This document shows, piece after piece, positions 24,001 to 39,000 of a stretch of DNA of 64,000 bases (the first letter of the stretch is position 1; each line of letters opens with the position of its first letter). This stretch comes from Phoenix dactylifera (taxonomy: Eukaryota > Streptophyta > Magnoliopsida > Arecales > Arecaceae), in the NCBI RefSeq assembly GCF_009389715.1, contig NC_052404.1:10176480-10240479 (forward strand), written 5' to 3'. A model generated the notes under the pieces. That model was not told where the DNA came from. It did no database searches and worked only from the letters and a program-made list of their open reading frames with translations. The position numbers were made by a program, and so were the translations under genes.

Positions 24001-27000
24001 ATGCAGAGGTTTTCCGCTGCGAGACGCGTCGTAGCTCTTCTCCAGAATCGGAGCCGGCAAAGGGCTTCGTTCTCCACCTCGCTCCTCTTCGATGATACCC
24101 AGAAACAGGTCGTCTTCTTTACTAGTTATTAGTTTTTTTTTTCTTTCATTCCATTCATCTAAATGATCTTGGAGGTTTATGGAAATCTAGGAGTAGGTTT
24201 TCGTTAATAGATTACGAATTAGGTAGTGCATTCTTGATTTAGTGGTATTCTTTATTTGTTATTGTTTTTTTTCCTTTTTAATGCCTCTTAATTCGAATCT
24301 TTTTTGGCTATTAAGGAAAGTAGGAGTAGGGTTTCATCAATGGATTAAGAGTTAGGTGGTTGGTTCTTGATCTGAGGGAGATTGGTGCAATTCTTGCTAA
24401 TATTATTTTCGGGTGTTATATTGCCGGTTGCTCACTATTCAGCCCTCGAATTTAAAGTGTTCTCGCTTCTGGGATTATGGTTGCTATGGTCGCCGGCTTT
24501 TATTCTTGGCGAGGGAAGGAATTGAGGATTGAAGTGATTTTATATATTCTTGATAAATATATTGAGCAGGGAGTTGATAAATGTCGTCCTATTTGCAGAC
24601 AGATTAACTGACTTGTATCCAGTGATTTGATCACATACTTTAACTACTCTAGTGCTGGAATACAGAAACTAGTATCTGGTGTTGATTTTAAGATTCAGGA
24701 TGAAATATAGTGACACATCGTTGTCCAACTTTTAATATTCTTGTTGCAATTTTTCAAGAGCTGATATGGATAAAGATATCTTGTAATGCACTTTGTCTTT
24801 AAAAAGAAAGAAAGAGGCATCTCTCGCTGAAAAACATGAAAACGTGCTACTAATATTAGTTTCTGAAATATGTGTCATAGATTTTTGATAGGTGCTAGTT
24901 CAGAAACCCTATATTTGAATGTAATGTTATTTCAATCTGAAATTCAAGACCTGCAGCTTCAAGAATGATGCAGATTCTGTTAGGAAACCTAGAACAGTTA
25001 TGTTTACTTATTAAACCTTAGCAAGCAACAATCTGACTTGGTATCAGTGATATATTTTTGTACATTATTTTGGCAACATGCAACAAAATTTCTTATATTT
25101 CTCACTGTAACTTCATAATATTTTTTTCACAGCTTTCTTTGTACATTGATAATCTGGCTCAATATAAGCACTAACCTGCTTTAATAAAATGGAAGTATCC
25201 ATTTATGTGATTATTGCTATTGTAGATCCTTTCTATGCTCTAGCAAGGTCTATCAGCAAATGTGAAAAGTTTCTCCTGTTTATTTGTTGCATGACTGTCC
25301 TTTGACAACTTTTTGTTGTGATTTTCATAGTTTAAGGAGAGCGTCTATCAATTTGCACAAGAAACCATTGCCCCACATGCCGCAACCATTGATGCAACGA
25401 ACTGCTTTCCGAAGGTCACAAGATTTATCAGCTATTTGATTCATTGAAAGCTTATATTATGGCATCTAACCTTTGTTATGTTCTAGGATGTTAACTTGTG
25501 GAAACTCATGGGAGATTTCAATCTCCATGGCATCACTGCACCAGGTAAAACCACAAGGATAACTAGGATCAAATAATTTCTTTTGTATGTGCATTCGATT
25601 TCATATTAAATTATGAGATTATAAGCCATTATTTTTCCTGTTTAAATAAACTTTATATAATTAGAAAGATGGGTATCTGCTAATAGCAAGTTTGTATTTC
25701 TCATAATCGCATGTTGAACAAACTAATATCTATAAAAAGGAAACACATTCTGTTTATTCAATGAAAAAAATGGGAATGCTGAAAAGTCTGACTAACAGGT
25801 TAAGGTAAAGAACAAAAATAAATGGTGATAAAGTTGACTCTTGTTGACTGTGCTATGTTTAACAAACTAGACTAATAGACTAGGTTTTGGCTAAAGCACA
25901 AGCAAATGGTTTTTGCATGAAGTCCTTTTACAGCTTGAAGTAGACTGGGGAGAGCCTATTGGGTGAAGCACTTGCATTAATGTAGCAGGCATTATGTTTG
26001 ATCCCTTAAGGTTCAAGCCATCATATGGATGATGGCACACAGAATAATTGGTACTTTCTTGTCCTTTCTTTCTTTTTTTGTGTTAACATGAGTGCTGCCT
26101 TCTAAAGGATTAATAGATTTATATTTTTCCTTTCCAAGAATGTATAACCTCTTTTCTCTTCATACGTTATCTTATCCCTAAACATGACTGTTTATGCTTC
26201 TTAACTTTTAATAATATCTTCCTTGCCAGTTTCTCCGGTGATGATGATTCTTTGCAATACTGAGATGTTTCATGAGCATTGAGCACCTGCTGTTTCATTT
26301 TATATTTTGGAAATAAAAATCAGTCTATTTTTTCTGATGTGCCATAACTCATTATTTCATTGTAGAGGAATATGGAGGACTTGGTATTGGTTACTTATAC
26401 CACTGTATAGCAATGGAGGAAATAAGTCGTGCTTCTGGATCTGTTGGCCTTTCTTATGGTGCTCATTCAAACCTTTGCATTAATCAATTGGTACATGGGC
26501 ATGCTGTGACTATGAATTGTACTATTGTGTGCCAAATATCTAAAACAAATATGTAAAATGAATATCATAACCTTTTTGTAGGTGCGACATGGGAGCTCTG
26601 CACAAAAGCAGAAGTATTTGCCAAAGGTTTTTCTTTATCCCCTCTTGTAGTTAGTATTCTCCTTCATGGAAACCTAGGTTTTTTCTTAACATTTGGTCAA
26701 AACATTTTATTTAAATGGAGATCACTAAGAGTAGAACTAGATTTGTCATGTTATCATATTTGCTCTAATTGCAGCAAGTTTTGCAAACAAAGCTACTACT
26801 AGTTGCAGGCACTGCATCAACACAGTTTAGTTATTTGATAATGCTTTCTCTCTTTCTTGGAGTTTTGCCCTTTTTGCTGTCTTTCAAGTAGTTTGACTGT
26901 AGTTTATCTCATGATATGCCATACCGGCCTGAACTGGACGATACAGGGCGTACCGTACCATATCAATTTGGTATCGGTATCTGGTACAAGTGGCGTACCG

Positions 27001-30000
27001 ATACTTGGCACGAAAAAAAATTTTGTACTGTACCAACCAAGGTACACAGAATCGACCGAACTGACGTACTAGTGAAGACTGGTACCGGTTGGAACCGATA
27101 CCGAACCGGTTCCATTTTATTAAAAAAAAGGCGCAGATGCACGTGCGTCCATGTTCAGCCACAGAGTGGCATTAAAAGCGGGGCTCGCTGCCCCGCGCGA
27201 AAAGCCCGTGCGGGGAACCGCATGCGTGGTCAGCGGTTTGCACCGCGCGGACGTGCACAGGCGCGAGTCAAGGACGTGTTTCGCGCTGCCTCGCGCGCGG
27301 GCCTCTTTCCGTTTTTTTTCCCTTCTCTTGTTCTCCTTCCCAACCCTTCTCCTCCTCTCCTTTCTTCCCCTCTCTTCTCTTCTCTTCTCCTCTCTTTCTC
27401 CCTTTCTCCCGCGAGCAAAGAAGAGGCCGGAACCGCACCGGAGAATGGGCGATCCTCGTCAGCCCGAGGGAGGAGGTAAGCTTCTTCTTCTTCTCCTCTC
27501 TCTTCTTCTTTCTCTTCTTCTTCCTCTTTTTTCCTCTTCTTCCTCTTTTTCTTCCCCGGTGTCGGTACCGGTACTGGGAAGGAGCTGTTCAAAGGGGACG
27601 AAACCGAATTCTGTGGCTGTACCGTATCGGTGCTAGCCGGCACCTGTACGGTACAGGCTGAACCGGTCGGTTCCGACCGATTCAGCAGACCTTGCAACAC
27701 TGTGCTAGTGTGATACCGGTATGAGGTCCGGTACCGAGACGGCAAATCTTAGTCTATCCTTTATATGCAATGATTATCATAAGCTTATTAGGCTACATGT
27801 ATTGGTAGGTTTCCAGTTTGGTGCTTCATGCTGGTTGTTTTCCACTTAGTGCTTGAGAATTTTTCTTTCTGGCTCATTATTCCATTTATAAAATCAACTC
27901 ATGAGCTGAGTTATGAGTTTATGATGGTATGACCTTTAAGAAGTGAAATGAGTTCTCAGAAAAGTTGAAGGTGAACATAAGCTTCTATAAATTCAACCTG
28001 AACTCCAATGTAAAAGATGCTAGCTTACTAGCTTAGAATTGGAAATAGAAATTTAATTTTTCATGCACAGTGTACAGCTGCTGTTTGCAATGGCATCATT
28101 GCACCCTCATCCTAATATATATTGTTTTGTATCATAAATTATTGGTACTAATGCATGTATGACTATAACATTTGATTTTACTTACTTTCATGAATCAACT
28201 TAAATATGAACATCATCAAGAATTTCTTCTAAGAGTTTTTTTGTTAGAATATATCAACATGTATTCTGTAGTTGCCTATTGTTGTATTCGTTGGTCTCAT
28301 TCTATAGTGGTTCTTCTGCCGGTTTTTGCTTTACATGATACTGAAAAAAAAAAACAGTTGTTGATATCTTTTCATCAATTGTGTGATGGATAATATTCAG
28401 TTGCATTTAGCCTATTATAAGGCTCCTTTGAGGTCCTTTCTTTCCTATTCTCGCTGTGCTAATTATGTTTTCGGCTTTTATATGAAGCTAATCAGTGGGG
28501 AGCATGTAGGGGCATTGGCTATGAGTGAATCCAATGGTAAATAAAACTGAATTGGTGCTTCAATTTTTCATTTCTGCCTGGTCTTTGAGACTAGTGAAAA
28601 TTTCACATGATGTCTTCTCATGTTCTGTACATTATTTATTGTGTCTGTCCAATGCTTCAGCTGGTTCCGATGTTGTCAGTATGAAATGCAAAGCTGATCG
28701 AGTTGATGGTGGTTATGTCATAAACGGGAATAAGATGTGGTGTACAAATGGGCCGGTTGCTCAAACTTTGGTATTCTCTTGTTAATTATATTTCTTTTCT
28801 ACATTGTATCTATCTGCATCATCAATCTTCTCCTGTGAACTTTGTTTTTTTATTCTAAGTTATATGCTATTGCAGTTATTTTCGCATTATGTAAATAACT
28901 TTGGGGTGATAATGGTTAACCAACCTCATCAAAACAAAATGTTAGTCGAAATGGCAGTTTTTTTCCATGGGTAAAGATAAGTTCCTAACTTCCTATCCAT
29001 AATTAACGTTTGACATATGAACTGCAGAAATGTTCTTGTACCTGAACAATAATGAACAACAATCCAGTTCAAACACATTGAGGAGCTTCTCCCTTGATAT
29101 CCATCAAATGTTTAGAAGTAACATGGTATTTGCATTAGGGTTTTCCTTTTTGAGGGATTACCATTGAAAGAGGTGGAAGAAATAAATTATATTCCTGAAA
29201 TTAAGTCTGCCTATTCCTTATAGACCATGAAATGCTCTTTCTACATTTGGTGGTCTCTATTCACCAAGGTGTTTTTCAATTTTTTCACCTATACAAAACA
29301 ATTGTGAAAATTCATACTTTGACGCATGCATCTAAATTTTTAGGGTTACTCTGTAGCTAGCATTCTGCATTCTGCAAATGATATACATTATACAGTATTT
29401 TGGATTACTATAATATATAAATCCATCCCTTTCATTCATGTGCTGAAAGATTACCCGTCAGAATATTATCAGTTTGCGATGTTGAAGGATAAAGCATCAT
29501 GATTTGATGATGGAAGGAGCTGTAGGGACCGGTAGAATAGTTACCATTTCCATGGCATGCAGGGCGGCATCCCCAAGGAGTTTTGAACTCTGGGGAGGAA
29601 GTAGGGCAAGAGTTATTATACAGGATACGGCTAAATACTCATATGCTTATAATGACAGTGATCGACTATTTAAGAATACAAGAGTATGGATATTTCCATT
29701 TTCTTGAGGACTTCCAGAGTTTGCAAGCAAAGAGGACAAGCATTGTTTTTAATGAACATGGTCAGGCTTTGCCAAACCTTTCTTAAAAAAAAAAGAAGGA
29801 AAAAAGATGACAGCCATTCTTTGTCTTCTTGAGAAATTTTTGCACCCCCTTAGAATGATCTGCATAGAGAATGCTTGACCCTTCTTAAATCTTCCTATAT
29901 ATAATGACTTCAAAATCCTTGAGAGGCCAACACTTGAAAAGCACCGTTGGTTGAGCGTGGAGTGGTCAAGTTCCAAGCGGAGTTGCTTTTCTTTGTTGAT

Positions 30001-33000
30001 TAGCATTATTTATGAAGAACTTCATGAGTGTATGTTTGAAGCTGCAATTGACATCAAGTATTTACCCTACAATCCATGTGATGTATAGACTATAGAATGT
30101 AGATCTGGCAATCATCTAATTAATCTAAAAGTGGCAAGCACTATGTACTATGATATGCTACTTTTAAAAGGTGCGAATTTAGAACATTGCATATGCTATT
30201 ATCCATATGTTATGTCAATTACAAACAGTCAGACCTGGATCTTTCTGGAAGAGGGGGTACATAACCTCCAGGATCTTGATTTGTACTAGCAGGGGCAATT
30301 AAGATTAAGGTTCTTTTCTTGGATGCAAGGTTTCACATTGTTATGTTGGGTTGAGTTATCCTCTTCATGCATCAATTTATATTGGGCCTATTGGTTCTAT
30401 GAACTTTTATTTTCTCAATCAAAGATTTGTTTCATTGTATGGCCTCCTATTTACCATCATTTGGCATCTACCCTTCACATAAGATGTAAAACTAGTAACC
30501 CTATTGGATTTCACTGCTTTTGTGATTTTGAAATTAAACCATGTTATTTGGTATTCTGGAATCTGGACCCATGGGTATTCATATATAGGTTAGTGATGCT
30601 GAAATTGTGATTAAATTTTTGCTTTTGAGCCAGATAAGGTTGACCTTAAATAAATGGAGGAAAAGCTCAGAAATTAAATTCTGTGAAGAATTCTCATGAA
30701 TGTTTCAGAAGTCTGAGGAATTCTATTACTTTGGACTAGAAGCAGGTACTGTGAGTATTCGCTTCTCATTTTCTCATAGGTGTTGAAGATTTGGCATTAC
30801 AGTTAGTTGCATCTAGTGGGCAGCCCATGAATTTGCTGGTGAACTTACCGAAGGAGCTGGGTGAGAGAGCCGTCCCTAGTAATTCCCTAACTTAATGGAT
30901 AACAATGTTTCGGGATATGATTCACGATTTCTGTGTGGGTCCTAGCAAGTCTTGGTTTTTCATGTTCTTTGCCTGCAAGAAAATATACCGTTTAATGGTC
31001 ATTCTGAGGTAGAGCAAGGCACTGACAATCTATTATTTTTCTTTAAGTTCTTCTTTACTTGTCTGGATTCAATCCAGCATGATTCTCTGATCATCTTTAA
31101 CTCATTACTGAAACGTGATTTTGCAACAGGTAGTGTATGCAAAAACAGATGTCCATGCTGGATCAAAAGGAATTACTGCATTTATAATTGAGAAAGGGAT
31201 GCCGGGGTATTTATATTTTATTCACTTCTATTTTACTTATACATGTCAATCTAGGCTTTTGCAAAATTCTTCTCGATCTTTCCATGCAAACTTCAGAGCA
31301 CAATATGTTACTTATTTATCAGATTTAATTGCTATCATGGGTAATAGAGAATCTTTTACCATATTTTGAATCATAGAATAATTTTGTACTTTTTGAAATT
31401 GAGAATCAAAATTCTAGTATAGTGTGCTATCATCTTCAAATTTTAAACATGCTGCAATTCTTTGAAGGTCTCTGTAGTTATGGCTGTTTTTGCTTCTTGC
31501 AGTTTCAGTATTGCGCAGAAATTGGACAAACTTGGCATGAGAGGAAGTGATACGTATGCTGTTCTTGTTTATCAGGATGTTCTATCAAAAGCTTAACCAT
31601 TGGAAACAAGCTTTTTATAACTAACTGAAGGAATATTTTTTCAGATGTGAGCTTGTATTTGACAATTGCTTTATTCCTGAAGAAAATATACTTGGTCAAG
31701 TGGGAAAAGGTATATAAACATCCCTAAACTTTACTAAGGATACAAAGAATTTTTGCCGAGGGAAATTTATTTTTTGAGAAAGAGGAGAAAAGTTTATTTG
31801 TCTAGTCATATTTGCTTCTCTTTATGTAGGCTTTAACTTCAGAAATATGCTGCTAAAAGAGTAGCCACATTTTTCTCTGGAAGTTTATACATCATTCTTT
31901 TTCATTATGGCTAACACACTAGGAATTTGTGGTCTTCAACCAGGAAGTCAAACTTTTCTTACTTATCAACATGGCTTTCTTAGAAAACTATGAAGTTTAA
32001 ACAGAAATTATATTTAACATATATATACATACATATATTACACACACACACACATATAGTTGGACTTCTTGGAAAAGGGGTTAACAATTCAAAATCAATG
32101 ATAGACTATCTAAATTTAACATAAAAGAGGGCAGCCTAGTGCATGAGGTTCTGGCCATTGTAAAGTTTAGGGATGATCTAGGAGGATCATCGACTCGATG
32201 TGGATCACCATGACGCCTGAATGAGAACTTTTTTTCTTTTAAATTGGGTAACTTTTCGAGATCTATAACAAAGCTCTAGCTCCTAAAAGATGCGGCACAA
32301 CTAGCCATTAGGCCCGAATTCCATCGTTTGAGCCTTAAAATGGGTTGGTTAAACCAAAAATTTTCTTTTTGGGAAAGACTTTAACTGAGCATATTGCACA
32401 ATCTATGAAGAATTAGGTAAAGTGACAAAAGGCAAAGTCGATGCAGGAGTTGAGATCTACCCCCTTTGGAAATTAACTAGTGTCAATTGGTAAATGGGTT
32501 CAAGTATTTGTCGAACTGTATATTTTATAGGACATGTTTGTTTGAGATAGGAAATGTTTTAGAGTTTTTTTTCTTTTGCATTCTCTTCCTTGAGTTAATT
32601 ATATATTTTTCTGATTTTTTGTAAATGAGAATCTCTTCTCATGTACCTCTTAGAAACTTGTCTTGTTGGAAATCTTCTTTGTCATTTGTTATAAAATTTC
32701 ATCTTCTTTTCTTCTTTTTAGAAAGCGTGCATATTCTGTATGACATGAAAGAATAATATTTGGCTGTCTTAATATTTGATAAGGTTCATAAATCTCTTAA
32801 CAATCTTAAAACTTGAAATGATACCGCACTGTGTTTATTTATTTACTTATTTGTTAACAGGAGTCTATGTCATGATGTCTGGGCTAGATTTGGAAAGGCT
32901 TGTTTTAGCTGCTGGTCCCCTTGGTCTTATGCAGGCATGCCTTGATGCAGCTATTCCTTATGTTCGCCAGCGGGAACAGTTTGGCCATCCGATTGGGGAA

Positions 33001-36000
33001 TTTCAATTTATACAGGTTTGGATTTACAACTGAAATATGTACATAACATCTCTCACCCTTCCTAAATATGTACATAATAAAGATGCATTCTAAAAATTCT
33101 TGCTACTTACATCATGAATTGTCACCAAATTTCAGGGAAAGTTGGCTGACATGTATACATCTGTGCAGTCATCGAGGTTAGGAGAACTCATAAGACTGTA
33201 CTTTGAATTTTGCCTACAATTTTATTGGACAACAGCTGATCTCCTTTTTACTTTTTTTTTTTTTTCAAGAGCATTTGTGTATTCTGTTGCTAGGGACTGT
33301 GATAATGGAAAAATTGACCGGAAGGTATTCCTCCCAACATTAGTCTTTGTTTATGTTGTGCACCATCCTGTTATATTGTTCCATATATTTTATATATTAA
33401 ATGTTCATTCTAATTCTATATCCATTTGTTATGGAGGCGTGTTTCATATGCACATGTTTGCAGGTTTTTGTCATGACTGCATGAATTGCATTATTCTCCT
33501 ATTCATGAGTGTGGCATATTAATTGTCAGTTTAATATTTAAAAAAACCATATCTTGAAATTGTCTACAGGTGGATATTTAAGAGAAGACTTAAAATTCGT
33601 TGGCTCATCTCTTATTATAATTATGCTTTTAGGTACGAATGTCGATCGTGCTATAGTCACGAAAGGATTCCACTTGAACATAGTTGTCAAGTCAAAAATA
33701 TGGTACTGGATGACCATTTTCTGATTTGTCAAGTTTTTAGCCAATTAGGATTTTTGAGTCTATTGGGGATTTGCTTCTAAGGTGAGTTTTCATAAACCTT
33801 TTAATTACCAGGATCTAACATTGTTTCTGATTTGAAGACTGATTATTAAGATTGTGGATTTGACAGTGGTTAGCGAACCTTAGTGACTGGCAGTGAGTTA
33901 GAAGATTTCAATCTTAACATAAGCCAAACATCTCTTATACCAATGCTTACGCTTTTGTATTCCAACCATTCTCAATTATCATGCATGACATCCAATAGTG
34001 GGATCATATTATAAAATAGTCTTATATTGACCAAATATTGCATACTAAAGACCCTAAACTTGAGATCATATTTGAAGTGCCAGCTTACCAAGCTGGTGAA
34101 GTCTTTGGTAGGTGTACCAAGTGACTCAGAATTATATATGTGCCTATTGAATACTGCCTTCACTCAGTATCGGGGGGTTAGGGGTATTGAGGAAGGGCTA
34201 TCATTGTTGTGTAGCCCATTGCCATCTATCAAAAAAAAAAGAAGAAAAAATTACTGTTCATCTTCATTTTTTTTGGGGGAATTACTTATTTGCGCTTAAC
34301 CAGAGTTGTTTAGACTAATGGTTATCTTTAGGATCAATTAGGTGTCTGAAGGAGTTAGGTGCTAGCAAACTGAAGAGCTGAGAATACCAAGTGATATATG
34401 TTACTAGATTGAGAAATGACACATGGCACCCAAAGGCACTGGTTCGTGATTGAACTTCACCAAACCACCCTTGTCATGCTGCCCAATAACACTCAAAATG
34501 GCTAAGTGCACCTTTTTTTAATCAATAGGTACCAACTGTGCCCCATGCTGGTACAGCATGCGCTAGCTGATGACTGTTAAGGGTATAGGTGCCATTATTT
34601 AAATCCTAGGTGCCATTATTTAAATCCTGGGCAGTATTGATATATTTACTACAGAAAACTGCATGTCTATAGTTTGGAAATCCAAGTTGTGTAGCTCAGA
34701 TCCTTCTTTTTTGGGTATTTAAGAGGCAAATTTTGGGCATGTTAAAATTACTGAAGCAGTCTGTCTTCAAAGAGTTGTTAGGCTTGTAGTGCTTGTACAT
34801 TGAAGTGGGCTTATCCTAGCAATTTTGTTAGTTTGTTCTAGATATCTTTGATTCTTTTGCATGTTCCTATGGCCAAGATTTCTAATAATCTGGTCGCTGT
34901 AAAATCTACGGTTATGCACTATGAAGGAATGAAGTTTGATCAATGAATGACTTGTTCTCCTTGCAAGCATGGGTGGTACATCTTCAAATCTGTCAGTGGT
35001 GCTACTCCATTATCCTTGATTAGTCCAATCTTAGTCATGTTGGTGTTGAAATTTCATCTTTAGGCTCGGTCAGGAATATGGTGATTGGTGAGACTCTCTC
35101 TCTCTTAAGGAATAAGGAGGTAAATTTTCCTAGTCATCCCTATAGTGCAGGATACCTGTGACCATGACAATGAGTGCAATTTTCTAAAGGTTCTTTAATA
35201 AAAACAAAGGGCTTAAGATGGATTGGATACAGACTATTGGTGTATCTGTATCTGTATCTGTTTTCTATTCAGCAGATATGAATACAAATATGGATATTAA
35301 ATGTATACTAGAACTCGTATCTGTAATTGTTTTAAGGGGAAATGGACATGAGTTGGATGATAATTATATTGACAATTATAATGAACGGATTCTTTGGATA
35401 CAAATCAAATTCATTGCACTATGGCCTGGAAGTTTTGCATTTTGTGGTAGCCCCGATAACTCCAAAGTCATTTATGGTGGAGATAAAAAAACATGGAACT
35501 GGCAAAATACGTTACAAGCTCATGTTTTCTATGAACTGCAGATGAACGCTAAAAAAATTACATTTTTTTTTTGCTAGTCTGTATTAGATTTATTTATATT
35601 TGGTTACTCAATTGTAATTCTTGCCTGTTTAAGTGCATCATCAGTTAAAGCTGATGAATGCTTCGGTTTCATGCATATCCCAGCGACACCAATTGAAGAT
35701 TTTATTGACAATTAAACGTCTCTAAGCTGGGTTTGTTTGAAAAATATTTAAGGTTCATCTTGTACAATAGCTCCGCCATTCTAAAATTGGATTAAAAATC
35801 ACTACCTGAATTTTCTTCATGGATCTTTGTTATTCATTGAAAATTATTTGAGCTGGATGGAAACATAATATGGTAAGCTCCTGCTTGTATGATGAGTTGT
35901 GCATCCCAAAGTATGACCTCAATGATCATTATGTTATTTTGTCCCTTGTAATAATTCATCTTTATGGTGAATTATGCCACTGGGATCAGATGTTCTTTTT

Positions 36001-39000
36001 TTTATTATTTATTTTGTAACTACGCTTTTGATGCATCTTGACCTGTATGAATGCTAGTTGTTATAGGATTGTGCGGGAGTAATTCTTCTAGCTGCTGAGA
36101 AGGCCACCCAAGTTGCTCTTCAGGTAAAATCTCACTCTTAATTTCACTTTCCTGTATTGTAGTTATTGTGGAACATGTATCCCACCCAACTTAGAGGTCC
36201 TTAGAAAATGCGTGAAATGAGTTCAACTCTGTTTTTCAAGATTGGAAAGATGCTGGAATGTGAATGAAAATGCAAGTAAAACTAGCATTGAAACTTTGTT
36301 GATGCTTAGAAAATGACTAAGAAACAGTGGGGAAACCATCGCTGACCAGTTTTTAAGCAGCTTTCACTCTTTCCTGTATTTTTCCCATTTGAACTTGTTA
36401 TTTTCTGTTTCTTGCTTCTGGGAATTTTCTAGTTTTTATGCAGCTTTCCCATATCTTTCCTGCATGTTTGCCCGTGTTTCTCCTTATTTTCTCTTTCTTG
36501 CTTCTGGAAATTTTTCTGGCCAGTCCCCTACTTCTTGCTTGCTGCTTACCACATCTTTATATTTCTTGGTTTTAACCTGATTCAAATAAGTTTCTTGCGT
36601 TCAGTGATCTTAGTAGATAAGATTTCTGTTTAAAGTAAATGAAACTAGTGTTGCTGTCTCCTGCTGAAGATTTAGGGATCAATCTTTCTAAAGGTGAAAT
36701 GTGAAATTCTTGTCTGATAACAAAGCTGGTACAAAAATACAAAAGTAGTGCTGGACTAACTGATGTAGCCTATAGGGTAGATTGCAGAAATTGGGTCCCA
36801 AAAAACCCAGTTCGGAAAGGTGGGTCAGCCACCCAGAGAGCAGGATACCTGCAGATTTGAATTTAAAACCTGGAACAGGATTAATTTTTCTAGATATTGG
36901 GTGGTGGGAATATTCTTTCATATGGTTGGCAAGGTGAATAAGCTTAGGGCTAAGGTGTAGGATTAAGTTAAATGAACTGATGATCTTAGGCTGATATCTG
37001 TAGCAAACAGCAAGACCTCTGAACTGATCTGATTAATTTGGGTTCAGATCTGTACACTTTTTTTTTTTTTTTATTTTAGGGTTGGAGGGTGTGGGAAGGT
37101 GGGGGGAGAGCGCTGTAGTTTTTTCTTCATCCATCAATCTCCTCTATTGTAAATACTATGGCTTGTCTCCTTCTCCTTAGTTGCACCAAATCAGATAGCA
37201 TTCAAATAAAACTACAATAGGTATTCCTCTCTGTCGGGCCTAAACCTGGAATATGTATATATATAGAAAGATGACTTCTCTGATTTTTCTCCGAAAATCA
37301 TTGCCATTTTGCTCTTGTTGGGCTGTTAGCCAGAATCAAAAGGCAATGATCTCGTATTTTCAATGTAGGGCCCATAATAGGTTGAAGCCAAGACCTTCTT
37401 GCCTTCCCCAACAGCTAGCTTCAATCACCATGACACAAAAATCCACTTCGGATATTCGCTTCATCACCCATGACTTAAAAATCCACTTCGGATATTCTAA
37501 TGTTTCAGGGCCATCACCTCTGCACTGCAAGACTGATATTCAATACTGTTACAGAACGAAAATATGTAAGGCTAGATATGTTCTTTGTTGACTTCCCTTA
37601 AATGTTCTGGATCATGCATTTGTTAGAGAAACATAATCCATTGTGTGTGTGTGTGTGTGTGTGTTTGTGCAGTGTGCCCAACAACTAGAAGTCACACATG
37701 GACATACATGCCATATTTTAAAATTTAGAATTTCATTCTTGTTCTTTTTATTTTTCTTTATACTAAATAATTTTAAGTTTCTATATTTGATTTTTTTGAA
37801 GTAATGGTTTGCAGCTCCTTTATCAGATCTTGAAGTGACTTTTCTTTTTGATTGGCTTTTCAAGTAGTGCACTCATTTCCTTGTATGTGTGGATGCACTT
37901 TTTTTTATCGCTTTCAATATCATATCAAAAACTGTCGATCTCAAATTACAGTTTTCTACCCCTGCTAATGCTTCAGAAATTTCTTAGTTGCTTTCCCGTT
38001 AAATTCTACATCTTTTGCTTAATTCTCTCCATATTATTTACTGCATTTTGCATGAGCTCCCAAGGATAATGTCACAATCCATGCTGTTTGTTCTTGCCTT
38101 CTTTAGAAAACTATCCACTTTTGACGAAACTTTATGTTCCTTTAATGCAATCACAATCAAGGTATGCTGAATCAATATTGGGGCTTGTATTGGCCAGCAA
38201 CCTGTTTGGATGGTATTGATCTGTATCATACCGCTCCAGGGCATGTCGAAATAGGGAGAGTTGAAGAGGGAGGGGAAGAGGGAGAAGGAGAGAGAGGAAG
38301 AGAGACGGAGGGAGAAGGGCAGGGAGAGAAAGGGAGAGGGATGAAGTAGTTGAGAGAGGTTCAAGCCTTCACGGGGGAGCTTCGAGAGCTTTGGATCCGG
38401 CAATGTGGACCGAGAGAGGGGGGAGGTAGAAGGAGATTGGTTTGAGCCATTATGGGGGAGGTTCGAAAGCTCCAGATCCAACTATGGGGATTGAGAGATA
38501 GAGAGAGAGACTTACCTGGTTGGAGACCTCATCAACATCGTCGTTGTGCGGCGTTGTCATTGATTCGACGGGGATGAAGGGCTCGATGGATTAGGGCTTC
38601 AAAACTGACCGAGGGAGAGAAGCTCGAATAGGGGAGGGGAAGCCTTTATATCCCAAATTGATAGGCTGAATTGAGTTGGTAACCCACTGGTCCGGTTCAG
38701 CACGTCCCAAGCTGGTTGGTTTGGCCATGGTTTGGCTAACCTCGATCACAATGCTAATTTCCTTTTCAAAAAAAATATTGGCTATATCAGAAGCCACCAT
38801 CCTTAAGATTCATACCTTGCAGTCCAGCACGCACTTTAAGGCATCATGTTCCTTCCTGACATTCATGGTTCATGCCTCCAACTAATGCTCCCTGCATTGC
38901 CCAAAATTGCATTTTTGCTTTTCATCTAGTCCTGGTGTTGCATTTGCAGTAACAACATCAGTACTCTCTAGATCTAGTGTTTCCATTATGTCTAATTCAT

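Noticed and set aside
27151-27745. Frames of 160-187 codons on both strands in the GC-rich insertion
   Set aside because: They are low-complexity Leu/Ser or Glu/Arg/Lys runs from a CT-rich tract, with no domain.
35218-35577. 119-codon frame in IVD intron 13
   Set aside because: It begins in GTATCTGTATCTG repeats and shows no family motif; it lies in an intron of a gene on the same strand.
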